Notes: a model not told the origin generated them from the sequence alone. A stretch of DNA of 64,000 nucleotides from Evernia prunastri (GCA_003184365.1 NKYR01000084.1:62001-126000); one strand, 5' to 3'. Positions 11,212-22,980 are shown, counted from the first letter of the stretch. A program made the numbers and translations.

Positions 11212-11540
11212 ATGAGATGACGTGAATAAGCGATGGACCGGCACAGTATCAAACAGAGACTCTTGTGCGTTCCTCTATGCTCTCCCTTGCTGGGCATGGA
11301 GTCTATACCCAGTCTAAGAACCATGTTAATACACGACGTACGTAACAGAACCCCAGAGCAGCACTATCCGCACAAGCCGTGCTGAAAGCAAAACGTACAT
11401 GCACACATGCTTCGAAATGCTCCGCTGCTCTAAAGCAACCACAAGCAGAACTCTTCCGCCTCCGGCGCCAAAGAACCTTAGATGGAATTAAAAACATACA
11501 AAACAGCAAGCAAGCCTCGCGCCCGCCTGTTCCGTCCAGC

Positions 11541-13580
11541 TCAATCCGGAACCCTCCCCCTCCCCATCCGCTCTATATTCCCCAACAGCCCGCTCCTGCC
11601 CCCGCCCGCTCCGTGCTCGCCCCGGTCCCTGTCCCAACCGTACGCACCCGGCGCGGGCATGCGGCCGATCCTGCTCTCGCCGCTGTACCCCCCGAAGCCC
11701 GGCGCTTTCAGACCGGAGCCGGACGTGGACCTCGAGAGGGTAGATCGCGCGTCCGTTGGCGGCGGAGGAGGAGGAGGTTGTGCGCCGGTGCCCGCTGCGC
11801 CATTCGACGACGACGGCGGCGGGGCGGACATGGCGGTTTGGGAGAGGAGCATGAGCTCTTCCGTCGCGGCGATGAGTTCTGCGGTTTCGGCGCGGGAGGC
11901 GGAGAGCTGGGAGGCGAGGGAGAGGTTTTGTTCCGTGGTGCTGGCGAGGTTTTGTTGCATGGTCTTAAGCTCTCGTTCCACGCTTGATATTTGACGGCTC
12001 TGTTCTTCCAGCCGTTGCTCTTGCTGCTCTCGGTCCTGCCTCTCTTTCTCTTTCTGCGCTTCGATCTCAGGGGCCGAACGAGCGATAAAAGCCCCTGGCT
12101 CAACTCCCGTCATAGTTGCATCCCTACCGACCCTCAAGTCGTCATTCTCTTTGCTCAGCTCATCGATTTTGGCCTGTAGATCTTTGATCTTCTTTTCCCA
12201 CCTATCCGAATAGCTCTTCTTCAACGCCGTAACCTTAGCTTCATGCTTGGTCTTGTACAGCCCATGCAGCTCTTTTGCAACCTTGGTCACCGCAGCCTCG
12301 ACTTCACTGTTTGTGTTTACGCTGCCGTTTTCTGAGGGCGCAGTAGAGGATGAAGACGCTCTCATACCAGCGACCTTGCTCTCCGCTTCTACCGTTTTTG
12401 ATTCTGCTTCTTGACGCTTGTATTCTGCCTCGCTAACCCGTTGTAACAATTGGTCTTTCTCCCGCTCACCCCGGATGATCTCCTCTTTAACGTCTTTCAA
12501 CACGGTCTGCATCTCCTGTTGCCTTTTCTCCCAATCAGCTTTTTCCGCTTGCAACCCCTCTTTCGAATTCCGCTCCTCGCGAACTTGCTCTAGTGATTCG
12601 CCAACCCGTCTTTCGGCATCGCCCATCGCATTCTTAAGGCTGCTGACCTCTGCTTCTTTGCCACTTAATTCAGCTTTCAGCGAGGATATCTGCGACTGGA
12701 AAGCTGATTTCATTGACTCGAGTTCTCGGGCGGAGATACTGGGTATTGAGCGTGGTGTGGGTGCCGGTGGAAGGTCGAAGTCGAGAAGATTGGCTAGGTG
12801 ACGCGATTCCGAGGGCGTACCTGGTGGTAACGCTTGTTTTGCCGGTGATGGCGTGCGGCGACTTGAGAGATGCGAGGCAAGCTCTGACTGGGTGTGATAT
12901 TTCTTGGGCGACACACGGCCATTCCTGCTAGGCGATCGTTCAGCTGCAGGGTTGAATTGTCCAGTGAAGTCAATGAGGAGGTTTGTGGTATCGTTGTCGC
13001 GAGGTGGTTTCTGCCGCCGAGGTGTCGGTGATGAGTGGCCATCGTCGTACGGATGCCGATATCTTGACGGTGTATTTCCCCCAGCACCACCAGTAGGCCG
13101 GGGTGTTTGCCCTTCCTCGAATGGAGATTTTGGTGGACTACCAAACGCGTTCTTCGTAGGAGATTGACCCAATCGTGCAAACCGAGTCATGTCTGCATTA
13201 GTTACAGCAGAGAAAGCTGAGAATACCGTGTCGTCCATGCCAGCATAACCAGCAGGTCCGTCCACCGCAGAGACTGTATCATCATGTATAGTGAAGTCAT
13301 TTGTTCTCATCGTATCGTCTCCCACTGGGTGAGATGCCCGTGTGAAGCCTTCATTCTCTCTCAGCGCGTCCTCGGTAAGCTGCCTGGGTCCGGGTTTCAC
13401 TGGTGATGAATCGACATCTGCAACAAAAGGAGAGCTGGGAGGGTTGCCTGGACTGCCGGCTAGGTTCTCATTGTTTTGCGGTTCAAAGGCGTGTTTTGTT
13501 GGAGATTGATAATGTTCTCCGGTCAGAGGCCCAATGCGGTTTGCATTAGAGGGGGACAGTGGCGACAGCGGTGCAGCCAT
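11541..13580 (-). CDS. Cut12-like spindle pole body coiled-coil protein (679 aa)
   Basis: This is an uninterrupted frame. The N-terminal third is Ser/Pro-rich with several SP(T/S)K and TPR sites of the type phosphorylated by cyclin-dependent kinase. Residues about 112-140 read GMDDTVFSAFSAV-NADMTRFARLGQSP, which matches what I know of the Cut12 (spindle pole body formation-associated) family in Pezizomycotina. Residues about 285-575 are a long heptad-rich coiled coil (ELESMKSAFQSQISSLKAEL and onward). The C-terminus (590-679) is Gly/Pro/Arg-rich and disordered. Fission yeast Cut12 sits at the spindle pole and promotes mitotic commitment with Polo kinase; the same role here is inference from family. 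The upstream side is the artefact-like triplicated segment, so the promoter as drawn is unreliable. Confidence 0.65.
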   Translation of the reverse strand: MAAPLSPLSPSNANRIGPLTGEHYQSPTKHAFEPQNNENLAGSPGNPPSSPFVADVDSSPVKPGPRQLTEDALRENEGFTRASHPVGDDTMRTNDFTIHDDTVSAVDGPAGYAGMDDTVFSAFSAVTNADMTRFARLGQSPTKNAFGSPPKSPFEEGQTPRPTGGAGGNTPSRYRHPYDDGHSSPTPRRQKPPRDNDTTNLLIDFTGQFNPAAERSPSRNGRVSPKKYHTQSELASHLSSRRTPSPAKQALPPGTPSESRHLANLLDFDLPPAPTPRSIPSISARELESMKSAFQSQISSLKAELSGKEAEVSSLKNAMGDAERRVGESLEQVREERNSKEGLQAEKADWEKRQQEMQTVLKDVKEEIIRGEREKDQLLQRVSEAEYKRQEAESKTVEAESKVAGMRASSSSTAPSENGSVNTNSEVEAAVTKVAKELHGLYKTKHEAKVTALKKSYSDRWEKKIKDLQAKIDELSKENDDLRVGRDATMTGVEPGAFIARSAPEIEAQKEKERQDREQQEQRLEEQSRQISSVERELKTMQQNLASTTEQNLSLASQLSASRAETAELIAATEELMLLSQTAMSAPPPSSSNGAAGTGAQPPPPPPPTDARSTLSRSTSGSGLKAPGFGGYSGESRIGRMPAPGAYGWDRDRGEHGAGGGRSGLLGNIERMGRGRVPD

Positions 13581-13633
13581 CTCACTCGTATTTCCGGTAC
13601 TGCGTTGGAGAAATTGTCATGGAGCCTGCGCGC

Positions 13634-15517
13634 AATCCACAAGTAAACATGCCAAGCCTTTAAGCCACTAGTGCGTTTGGGGCTCCATGCAGATGATTCC
13701 CGATGTCCTGTGGGATATAAGGTAACCACGGAAAAAGGTTCAACGATAGCGCAAAACTACATTTTTGTTCACACATCCACAACGACATCATTTACGGGTC
13801 TGAGGCCTACAGTACGGTAATCAGCTCATTATGAGGTATCTGCCCGTACCCATAATAAGCAGTTTACACGACTGTAGGCCTCGGGTCCAAGGACCTCTGA
13901 AATCGCGCGATGCCACGTACTCTTTCCGACAGTCAGGTCATCAAAAGCCTCTCTTTCGACTGAGTCATAAGCTCACGATACGGATCATCTACCGACCTCG
14001 CCCTACCATAAGCACACAATCCTCAAAAGAGTCTATAAAACAGTCTCTCGACGCGTTCGACAAAAAGTCACGTGTCATTTCAATCATGTCAACAAACAGT
14101 AGCACANATGCCAAGCCTTTAAGCCACTAGTGCGTTTGGGGCTCCATGCAGATGATTCCCGATGTCCTGTGGGATATAAGGTAACCACGGAAAAAGGTTC
14201 AACGATAGCGCAAAACTACATTTTTGTTCACACATCCACAACGACATCATTTACGGGTCTGAGGCCTACAGTACGGTAATCAGCTCATTATGAGGTATCT
14301 GCCCGTACCCATAATAAGCAGTTTACACGACTGTAGGCCTCGGGTCCAAGGACCTCTGAAAATCGCGCGATGCCACGTACTCTTTCCGACAGTCAGGTCA
14401 TCAAAAGCCTCTCTTTCGACTGAGTCATAAACTCACGATACGGATCATCTACCGACCTCGCCCTACCATAAGCACACAATCCTCAAAACAGTCTATAAAA
14501 CAGTCTCTCGACGCGTTCGACAAAAAGTCACGTGTCATTTCAATCATGTCAACAAACAGTAGCACACAGTCATTTCAGCATAGGCCGTAACGCCTCTACA
14601 CTGTCAGATCTCAACATCTAGACATTACACTTCTTATTCAGCCTCCGCAATACCGCATCACCCTCTAATCACCCCAAGAGAGCATCTTCGTCTTCTTATA
14701 CCGTCATCGACTACCTACTCAGCCTACGACGCGAGCGATCATCCACCCTGTCCTCTTCCGGGGTGTCTCGATGTATATAGTTTCAAATCGTTCGACTTCG
14801 CCCTNAATCCACAAGTAAACATGCCAAGCCTTTAAGCCACTAGTGCGTTTGGGGCTCCATGCAGATGATTCCCGATGTCCTGTGGGATATAAGGTAACCA
14901 CGGAAAAAGGTTCAACGATAGCGCAAAACTACATTTTTGTTCACACATCCACAACGACATCATTTACGGGTCTGAGGCCTACAGTACGGTAATCAGCTCA
15001 TTATGAGGTATCTGCCCGTACCCATAATAAGCAGTTTACACGACTGTAGGCCTCGGGTCCAAGGACCTCTGAAAATCGCGCGATGCCACGTACTCTTTCC
15101 GACAGTCAGGTCATCAAAAGCCTCTCTTTCGACTGAGTCATAAACTCACGATACGGATCATCTACCGACCTCGCCCTACCATAAGCACACAATCCTCAAA
15201 AGAGTCTATAAAACAGTCTCTCGACGCGTTCGACAAAAAGTCACGTGTCATTTCAATCATGTCAACAAACAGTAGCACACAGTCATTTCAGCATAGGCCG
15301 TAACGCCTCTACACTGTCAGATCTCAACATCTAGACATTACACTTCTTATTCAGCCTCCGCAATACCGCATCACCTTCTAATCACCCCAAGAGAGCATCT
15401 TCGTCTTCTTATACCGTCATCGACTACCTACTCAGCCTACGACGCGAGCGATCATCCACCCTGTCCTCTTCCGGGGTGTCTCGATGTATATAGTTTCAAA
15501 TCGTTCGACTTCGCCCT
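13634..15517. repeat. Near-identical segment present three times, joined by single Ns (probable assembly artefact)
   Basis: Copy A runs 13649-14106 (shared flank from 13634), copy B 14108-14804 and copy C 14821-15517 (shared flank from 14806). Single N bases sit exactly at the joins, 14107 and 14805. B and C are both 697 bp and differ by only a few substitutions. A matches the first 459 bp of B with a missing A and a few substitutions. Copy A starts in the upstream flank of the Cut12-like gene; copy C continues into unique DNA. This is what is expected when overlapping contig ends are placed next to each other without merging. A true genome would then have one copy and be about 1.17 kb shorter here. 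No gene is visible inside the unit. Confidence 0.8.
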
Positions 15518-17147
15518 ATCGAAACGTATCCGAATGTGGTTCCATCGGATCTTGAATCTCGGCCGCCTACCGAGTAACAGACTATACTGAGAAGTAGTGA
15601 CCCTCAGCAGGATACTACTGTGCTCAAGAGACTCCCGGGCTAATAGGATTCTCACGAGAAATTCACCAAATCATACCCCGAATTGCATTTTTATATCCCC
15701 TAGGGGTATGAATCGGTATGAATGGCATATCGTATAATACGACGAACGATAATTAATTAAGGGGTATTATCTGAAAAGCACTCTTTGAGGGATACTCTTC
15801 GGGGAATATCTGTTCTTCGAGTGGTGTTTCTTAAAAAGTAATACAGGGCAGTAACTTTTCGAGAAATGACGAAGAATCTGCAGTTCACCACGGACATATC
15901 GCCGGGCTTCTATCTAATGCTTGTCGACCAAAAATGATTTGATACATGTCAATTCGATAAAGCTCAGACTAGCTTTATGTATATTGATGGACTTGGTCTT
16001 CTATCCACCACGAGTCTTCTGATCAGATCGCTTTAATGAGCGACGCGAAGCCATACACCAGCGTCTACCTTGCATATCCGAACTCCAGAAGATGCTCAAA
16101 TGTATCTCTCTCCTCTGCTAGAGCCACATTGGATGCATGTCATTTCGATGCCAGCGGCAATCGGTCAGCCGCTTGGGAAACAGCAAATTGGCGGAAGCGG
16201 CAATAGCCGTGTGGTGTTCCTTCTCAACAAGTGGACGGACTTCTTTGAATCGAGCCACAGCGATACTAGTTTCTCGCAGTCCGTGGGTCTAAGGGGATAG
16301 GAGAAGCGCACAAACATTTCAATGTAGATCTCGATGATATAACCAAATCTCATGTCGCTGTTCTGGAGTCACCCCCTTAGATCCAAAGCTGGATATTCCT
16401 TGCACTGCTCTCATCTGTAGTTGTTCCCTTCACAGTGGTCTCTCATGTGCACCCATTGAGTCTGGATGTCGAGGCACAGACACACTCGCTGTGTCTAGTT
16501 GATAGCAACTTGGCTAAACGCAGATGTTATCAACGACTCTCGTTTTGGGAATTCAGTGTTGTCGAGATCGCAATGGCTCAAAGAAAAGCTTGGTATGGTT
16601 CATACAACTTGGACCTTACGCTACTCGACTTCTGTGTCACGAGACGCGGCACAAACATAAATAGAAAGAATAATTGTATGAGAACGACAGAAATTTACAG
16701 ATACTAAAGGAGAATGTTGTGGCTCTAGGCTACAACTGTAACCGCCAGAGGTGACGGCGACCTTAGCCAAGAGGACACCAGAAGGATTACCGCCAAACTT
16801 CTCCGTTATGGCTCATATCTATTGCACTATTGCTGCTGGTCGCAGAGCCATAGAGTATGTTAACGAGAGGAAATCGGAAATCGCAAGGCTAGCCGACATC
16901 CAGTGCATATCCAGCTCATCTTTCTGGTGACAGGCAAAGAAACATCTAGATAACATGTTCTGCCGATTCAGAAATCCTCACGTGCAAAAGCCAGTAGAGT
17001 AATGGCCTCCTGACTATGCATGCAACACCTTCGTTAGTCAAAGCCATTGGTTGACATCCGATAAGGTTGCTCAAGAGCGTCAATGCACGATAATACTTCC
17101 TGAAAATGCAAATCGGGTCCGCCAGTGGTATATCTCAAGCTCAGTCT
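15518..17147. other. Gene-poor AT-rich stretch
   Basis: About 1.6 kb lie between the triplicated segment and the end of the dehydrogenase gene. Short frames such as 16070-16300 and 16435-16707 have no motif and no splice-consistent partner. A palindromic AT-rich patch lies near 15700-15770. I see no supported gene. Confidence 0.5.
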
Positions 17148-18422
17148 CTAGATCAAATCTGTACAGCTGATGTCCATGGACTCTCCTGCTGGAAGCTTTA
17201 AAGCCAAGTGATCAGGTGAAGCCGCAGGAGTCGGCAGAGGTGCAGGTACTGTCGGAGCCAAGCCGGGCTTTCTGAAGTCTGGTGGGGGGCTTGCCCAGGC
17301 AAAGTCCAGATACTCTCCAAGGATCTTTCGTATCCCAGCAGCCAATTCTTGGACTTGCTTCTGCCTCGACAAACTCCAAACGCGGTCTTTGGTACCTCGG
17401 CCAGACTCCACGGCTGTTGCTTCACCTCCGTCAAGACCGTCGAGTATACTTCTCCAGACACGCATCGTTTCGTTCAGCTCGTCTACATTACTAACACCCA
17501 TGACACTTACTCCGAGCTTGGGGGCATTCGGCTTGACGTGCTCTCGTCGCCATGGTATGCCGGAAGCTGGATCGCCCTTCGAACCGACAGCCTCGCCTTC
17601 ACGCATCCAGGATTCTAATGCAAAGCGGATAGCAACTTTCTCGATCCGGTTGTTCTGCTGGTCACACCAATCGCTAGCTTTTTGTATCACAGTCCGGAGC
17701 TCGATAGGAGATGGGTGGAAGTCGCCTTGAGCGCCGATGGGTACACCTGTACGGCGAAGCAGACCCATACCGAGAACGGAGGCATTCGGAACTACACTGA
17801 CTCCTGCTGCCTTCAGTCTCGGAAGAGCGGTTGAGCTGAGCCTTGTATTTTGCAGGGTGTAATTGGCGTACGACATGACCGCGTCCAATGGCTCTCCGGT
17901 CCGTTCAAGAATCATCTCTGCAAGGTCGCAAAGTGTGGCGACTGGGTAGCCAGAGATTCCCACGTACTTTATCCGCCCAGTCTCGTCTCGTATCCTCCGA
18001 AGTTCTGTGATCGCTGTGAGGACCTCTTCTGGCGTGACAAACTCGACATCGTGGCAGTAGACGACATCAAGGTACTTGGTATGCAAGCGGTCGAGACTTC
18101 GCTGTACGCTACGTCGTACCCAAGGAGCTGAATAGTCAAATTCAGCGCCAGCGATGCGCCCTACTTTGGTGAGGAGGAAGTAGTCCCGGCGGGGAAAGTT
18201 GTCGTGGACAAACGGGGGATTGAGCGCTTTTCCAAGCAGTTCTTCGGCCGGGCCGTAGTAGGGAGAAGTGTCAAAGGCGCGAACTCCTAAGGAGAGGGCG
18301 CGGTGGACTATGCCCGTGGTTGGCAATGCATACGGGTCTGGATTGTATTGATCGTTGAATGTCGCGGTTCCACAAATGAGTGGTGGGAGTAGGCTCGACA
18401 AGGCAGGCGAGGTTTGAGGCAT
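17148..18422 (-). CDS. ARA2: D-arabinose 1-dehydrogenase / aldo-keto reductase (ARA2-like)
   Basis: This aldo-keto reductase resembles yeast Ara2, which oxidises D-arabinose to D-arabinono-1,4-lactone with NAD+ in D-erythroascorbate synthesis; plants use the related L-galactose dehydrogenase for vitamin C. I start at the ATG at 18422 (MPQTSPALSS), giving 424 residues; an upstream in-frame ATG at 18503 adds 27 residues that do not look like the family. The catalytic tetrad is visible: Asp51 and Tyr56 in FDTSPYYGPAE, Lys86 in LLTKVGR, and His124 in VVYCHDVEF. The later motifs GRIKYVGISGYP and SVVPNASVLGMGLL follow the TIM-barrel order. A cytosolic enzyme is expected, as no signal peptide is seen. 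The C-terminal 40 residues are Pro/Ala-rich and specific to this protein. No introns are needed. Confidence 0.85.
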   Translation of the reverse strand: MPQTSPALSSLLPPLICGTATFNDQYNPDPYALPTTGIVHRALSLGVRAFDTSPYYGPAEELLGKALNPPFVHDNFPRRDYFLLTKVGRIAGAEFDYSAPWVRRSVQRSLDRLHTKYLDVVYCHDVEFVTPEEVLTAITELRRIRDETGRIKYVGISGYPVATLCDLAEMILERTGEPLDAVMSYANYTLQNTRLSSTALPRLKAAGVSVVPNASVLGMGLLRRTGVPIGAQGDFHPSPIELRTVIQKASDWCDQQNNRIEKVAIRFALESWMREGEAVGSKGDPASGIPWRREHVKPNAPKLGVSVMGVSNVDELNETMRVWRSILDGLDGGEATAVESGRGTKDRVWSLSRQKQVQELAAGIRKILGEYLDFAWASPPPDFRKPGLAPTVPAPLPTPAASPDHLALKLPAGESMDISCTDLI

Positions 18423-19909
18423 GATGAAATGATGCCCGGGCGTGTCGAGAAGGGGATGCGTAGTGCTGCGAGAGTCAGAAAGTGGTGGAGCGGCACGAGT
18501 CAAGGCAGTAGGCGCAGATGTAAGAGAATAATCCCAGGGTAGAAAGAGAGGGACATATGGGACCTTTTTGTAGTGAACCTGGTTTCAGAGAAGCTTTGAC
18601 GGTTGATTCCAATTCACGTGGTAACGGTGGCAGGACAATGAAAGGGATCGGCCTCATGTGAAATCCGAAGGCCATGGCCAGGGTCTTCGGACGGATCGCG
18701 CCATAGGTACTCGATCGATGACGCTTAGACTTGCCATTAGTAATGCTTCATCTTCTTATCTGACTTAGTAATTAGTCAAAGCAAAGCAAAGCTCAGCTCA
18801 TGTGTTTCGGAGAGGCTGTAGGTAGGTAAAATGCCTGAGTGCTGAGGCGTTGTTGGATGGACAAAGGGAAAATGAAATGCTTGCTAACCGCGATGGCGAT
18901 AAAGGGACTCCCTAGCGCCATTAAAACCCTATCATTTACTAAGGTAGTTAAGGTACTGTTTTACTATGGTCCCTGCAGATGATCCCACACAATCCCAAGC
19001 TTTACACTTCTTCTGGAAGCGAATAATCATGTCAACCCACACCCTCACCGACTCACCGTTGCGTTTCATGCTTCTTATCATCCCTTCCTCCTTGCATGAC
19101 TCGCTAAGCGATGGAACAGTGTCGGCCAAGATATGAAGAAAAGCCGTGCCGGCTTGACTGGCTATGCTTGCTGCCGGGGAACGGCATGCTATCTATTGCG
19201 CCATCGTATCACCACGAGGCTGAGAGGCTAGAGCAATATGTCCCTCAAATCAAGCGTTTGTGTAGATTCTATGCACACCGGTACACTTTTCAGGCTATGG
19301 TCAACAGGGCCCAGCCTTAGGTTTCGGAAAGAAAAAGTATGTGGTAGCGTGATCTGGGCCATAGAAGACTTCAATTCTTCTGTGTTGAGCGAGTACGGTA
19401 ATACTTAGACTCCGAGGGGTAGTGAGTGCATCGCCATCAAAGTATGCTGTTGAAAAGCATCATTACGTGGCCGGTCTCAAGAAAGGGTCATTGCTTCATT
19501 CGTCACATGTTGCCCTCACTGGCGACAAATTCTGAACCAGGCTACCACTACCTTCCTGCCGTTGATGTGGTATGAGAACCTGAGGTGCGCCGTAGCTGTG
19601 TTGGTGTATGGATCTGGAGATCGAAATCGTGAGGGGACATAGCTGCTGCAAGCGATCATGGATATACAGATAGACCGGAGCACATCCTTAGAAAAGCAAC
19701 CGAGAAGCTCAAAGGTAGCTGACAAGTGTCCCAGTAGAGTAGAAATGCCCCAAACGCCTGGCTATGCACGAGAACACGCAATGCCGCTGAATCCAATCCG
19801 GCTTGATCCCGAAACCTGCCCTTAGCGACCCGCAGAGAGGCATGAGCAAATCCTCAGTTCACTAGTATCCTATCTTTAACACTTGCATCTTGCCCCGAGA
19901 TAATGGATG
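18423..19909. other. Intergenic region between ARA2-like gene and PAM16
   Basis: About 1.5 kb contain the promoter of the ARA2-like gene (its right-hand side) and the 3' flank of PAM16. Short direct repeats such as AAAGCAAAGC near 18780 and GTAGGTAGGT near 18820 are visible. Short frames (19111-19320, 19516-19725) have no recognisable features. No gene is supported. Confidence 0.5.
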
Positions 19910-20393
19910 TCATCGATCCTTCCATACCTTGGGCTTCCATCCCTCTTTCAGCTCTGCATCCCTTTCCACAGCCTCTGCCGCTTCCCTAACCTCCAGCTCT
20001 ATCCTTTCCCGCGCTCGCAATATTTTGCTCTGGAGATAGAAGCTTCCTCCATTGGTCGGTTCATTCCGATCAAACATGGTCTTGAACTTTTCCATAACAT
20101 TGTTCATGTCTGTTTTACCACCTTGTGGTGGCTTAACGTTGAGGATTTTGCATGCTTCTTCGAGGGTGAGACCTGAGGAGGCGAAGCTGTTGGCAGTACT
20201 GGGACCACTGGTATTGGCACCTGCTGCCCGAGAATGTTGGGATGATGCTGCGGCTTGTCTGTACGCTTCAGCGAAAGCGCGACCCAGGACTCTGGTGCCC
20301 GTGAAGACGATTTGGGTGATGATGCGGTGCGCCTTGAGATCATTAGCATCGTCTCGTGCAAGGGTATTGACTGTTGCCCGCATAACAAACCAT
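19910..20393 (-). CDS. PAM16: PAM16/TIM16, subunit of the mitochondrial import motor
   Basis: Pam16 is the J-like partner that anchors and restrains Pam18 at the TIM23 channel, driving matrix protein import through Hsp70. The protein sequence AHRIITQIVFTGTRVLGRAF matches the family N-terminus, which in other species begins MAHRIITQ. The missing Met is supplied by an ATG at 20393-20391, followed directly by a 58-bp intron (20333-20390, donor GTTTGT, branch-like GCTAATG, acceptor AAG). The first coding exon is thus only the start codon, and the product has 141 residues. The J-like part (LTLEEACKILNVKPPQ, then MFDRNEP, then GSFYLQSKILRARERIE) has no HPD motif, as expected for Pam16. An unspliced reading with an upstream start would add about 30 atypical residues. 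It is divergent from the peroxin gene 406 bp away. Confidence 0.9.
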
Positions 20394-20799
20394 GAGTGGC
20401 TGCTCAACCCCTTTTCAACTACCACACAGGAAAGGTGTCAGATGTTATGACATTCGTGTAGAAGGAATTTGAATAGAAAGCGGCGAATGAAAGCAGTAAC
20501 AATTTTCGGAGAACTGACCCCTGCAGAGCCCAAATGGCTTGGCACGCTAGCACATGACGCCAATGAGCCTCGGTTTCTTATGAACTTCATCACACGGTCT
20601 TTTGACCTGGCTAAGTCGGGAATGGGTACTCTAGAGGAGATTGCAATATGATAGCACATCTTCCGGACCCATTATTGCCAGATTGTATGGCATTGCATGG
20701 CTGCGTTTGGTACGTTGGTTTAGCCATCTCCATGAACTCTCGAATCTCTTTCTGGGGCGCCTCGACTGAAAGACTTCAGAAACTCCTTGGATAGCGGAG
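20394..20799. promoter_or_regulatory. Shared upstream region of PAM16 and the Pex24-family gene
   Basis: These 406 bp separate the start codons of two divergent genes for organelle biogenesis, so both promoters must lie here. I see no clear TATA box or known factor site. Confidence 0.5.
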
Positions 20800-22448
20800 A
20801 TGACTTCATCACCAGCACGAGGGCCAGATATGGGGCCGGGGAAGTCTAAGGACGACCTGAGTCCTCCCACCACAGCTATCTTCTCTCCAACATCCGGAAC
20901 CTCCTCCCCAGCCACCAGGCAGCGGTCTACCATTCTAGTACACCGAAAGTCGCCTTTACTCGTAGCAACACCACCGACCATCACTCGAGCCCTTGCCTTC
21001 TCCCACCCGTTCCTTCTGCCTCTTAACCAGTTTGCGGGCCTGATTACTTGGACAAGTGGAGACCCATGGGAAAGCTTTCTCATTGTGGCAGGCTTCTGGG
21101 CTATTACACTCTATGGAGACATGACCATAAGATATGCAGGGCCGCTGGTGGTTGTGGTTATTGTGATTTTGGGCATGTACTCGAGGAGGTATTCTCCTCT
21201 GTCTTCGAGTGGTTGGACAGGGGAGAAGCTTAAGGATCCTAAAGAGAAGTCGGAGGGCAACATGAAACATCAGAAGAGCCTTGATGAGATTGTGGAGACT
21301 CTGACTATTTTTACTTCAAGGTGTAATATATTGCTTGAACCATTTATGCTGCTCACAGATTTCCTATCGACACAACGCACGGCAACATCAGCCACTACAA
21401 GACCTGCTCTTATTACTCTTTTCATACGCATTCTCTTCATCTCACCCCTATGGATTGGCCTGACCCTACCACCACTCTACATTCTCACTACTCGCCGAGT
21501 AATTCTTGCAGTTGGAACTGTCATGCTCAGCTGGCACTCAAGACCTGCTCGCGTTACTCGCACGCTTCTCTGGCGCTCGAGTTCCATCCGTCGTGTCGTC
21601 TCTGTAACTACTGGCTTGAATTTGGGAAACCAGCCACAAGTTTCGGTTTCAGCCCGCAAAAGTGCCCCTCCGCTACCACCAAGGCACAAGAGCCAACATG
21701 ACGTAGCTAATTCCCTTGCTGCCCATGGTCACGCGGAGTCATCTGGTGTCCGTTTCACTTTTGTGGTTTTCGAAAACCAACGGCGTTGGTTGGGACTTGG
21801 ATGGACATACTCACTACTGGCTTATGAGAGGTCTGCTTGGACGGACGAGCATCTCAACCCGTCAGATCCCAAGGATAGTTTTGAACTTCAAAAAGTTGAA
21901 AATGGGAGTGCGAAATGGCGCTGGGTCCCAGGCAGTGAGTGGCAAGTCGAAGGCGGTGGGAAGAACAGAATAACCCCTCTGCAAGAGGGGTGGATCTACT
22001 ATGACAATAAGGTCTGTTAAGGTCAGACCCTATAGCAGATCTATACTGACATAAATAGTGGAATGATGGTCGGCGTGGTCAAGATGGCTGGGGAAGATAT
22101 ACCCGACGTCGGAAGTGGTATAGAGATGCTGAGCTGGTGGAGACGAGCGAAGGCATTGGACTGGATGAATCCACGGATACCTTGATTCCACCTGTTTCTG
22201 ACTCTGCTCCCTTAGACGCCCCACCTGACTATTCGCACGCAACGAAAGACAGCGATGCAAGTAGCAGTCAAGCTAGAAGACGTGGCTTCTTCAGGAAGAA
22301 TAGTCGGACCAGCGCACACAGTAGCGGCGATTCCTCGGGATCGACTACTCTACGAGGTGATGAGCGTGATACCCAGCAGCTACCATCACACCAGGAGCGA
22401 GACGGGTATTGGGGCATCGGAGACGACGCAAAGATGGGCTTGGAGTGA
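20800..22448 (+). CDS. Pex24/Pex30-family peroxin with DysF domain
   Basis: Two exons (20800-22011 and 22059-22448, 47-bp intron with TACTGAC branch and TAG acceptor) give 533 residues. The N-terminal part STILVHRKSPLLVATPP, then LPLNQFAGLITWTSGDPWESFL and hydrophobic segments (YAGPLVVVVIVILGMY and SPLWIGLTLPPLYIL), fit the integral peroxisomal membrane peroxin family (Pex23/24/28-32). A dysferlin-type DysF module follows: FVVFENQRRWLGLGW at about 318-332, and a second part KWRWVPGSEW to WIYYDNK|WNDGRRGQDGWGRYTRRRKWYRDAELV, which the intron interrupts at the bar. The tail is disordered and acidic/serine-rich. Yeast relatives sit in the ER at peroxisome contact sites and control peroxisome number; this protein probably does the same. 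Which paralogue (Pex30, 31, 32 or Pex23) it is cannot be decided from sequence alone. Confidence 0.85.
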
Positions 22449-22980
22449 GCATATCGTCGCTATTGTTCTCGCATATGTACATACATCGGCTTGTATCATC
22501 ATACGCCAACTCATCATTGGTATTCCCTTTTTACATCGTTTGCTGCATCATCCAGCTTCACCTGGCGAAGAATATTGAGCTTCACGAAGAAGTCGAGTCC
22601 ATCTCACTAGAGCCTCCCTTCAAGTTGCAACCTCTTTTTCCAACTCAAACTGAGATTTCTCTCACATTTACAATTGATACAACCAAACGCATTCTCAAGC
22701 TACCTTCTCGATTCTGATAAATGACCAAGGCTTGCCTTTCTGCGTCACAATCAACTCAAACTGACACGCATCCAAACCACACAACGAATCTCAACGCGAG
22801 GCTTTGATCCCGCTCAACTTAGGATTTCAGATGCCCGAATCTTGACTTGCTGACTGGCTTTCCTGCTCTTCTACAACTCTGAGTTCATCATCGCTCTACC
22901 TACACGGTAGTATCCCTCGCCCATCTTTTGGTCGCTGTTTGGCAGTTCACCAATTGTCTTCATTTTTAAGTGACGTGATC
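22449..22980. other. Intergenic region upstream of the RBR ligase gene
   Basis: These 532 bp follow the peroxin stop and precede the ATG at 22981. The right half is pyrimidine-rich and fits a promoter and 5' UTR. No other gene is visible. Confidence 0.5.

Noticed and set aside
9786..11244. Long open frames antisense to the TMEM135-like gene
   Set aside because: They arise from very GC-rich third positions of the plus-strand gene; products are low-complexity and lack features, while the plus-strand protein matches a family.
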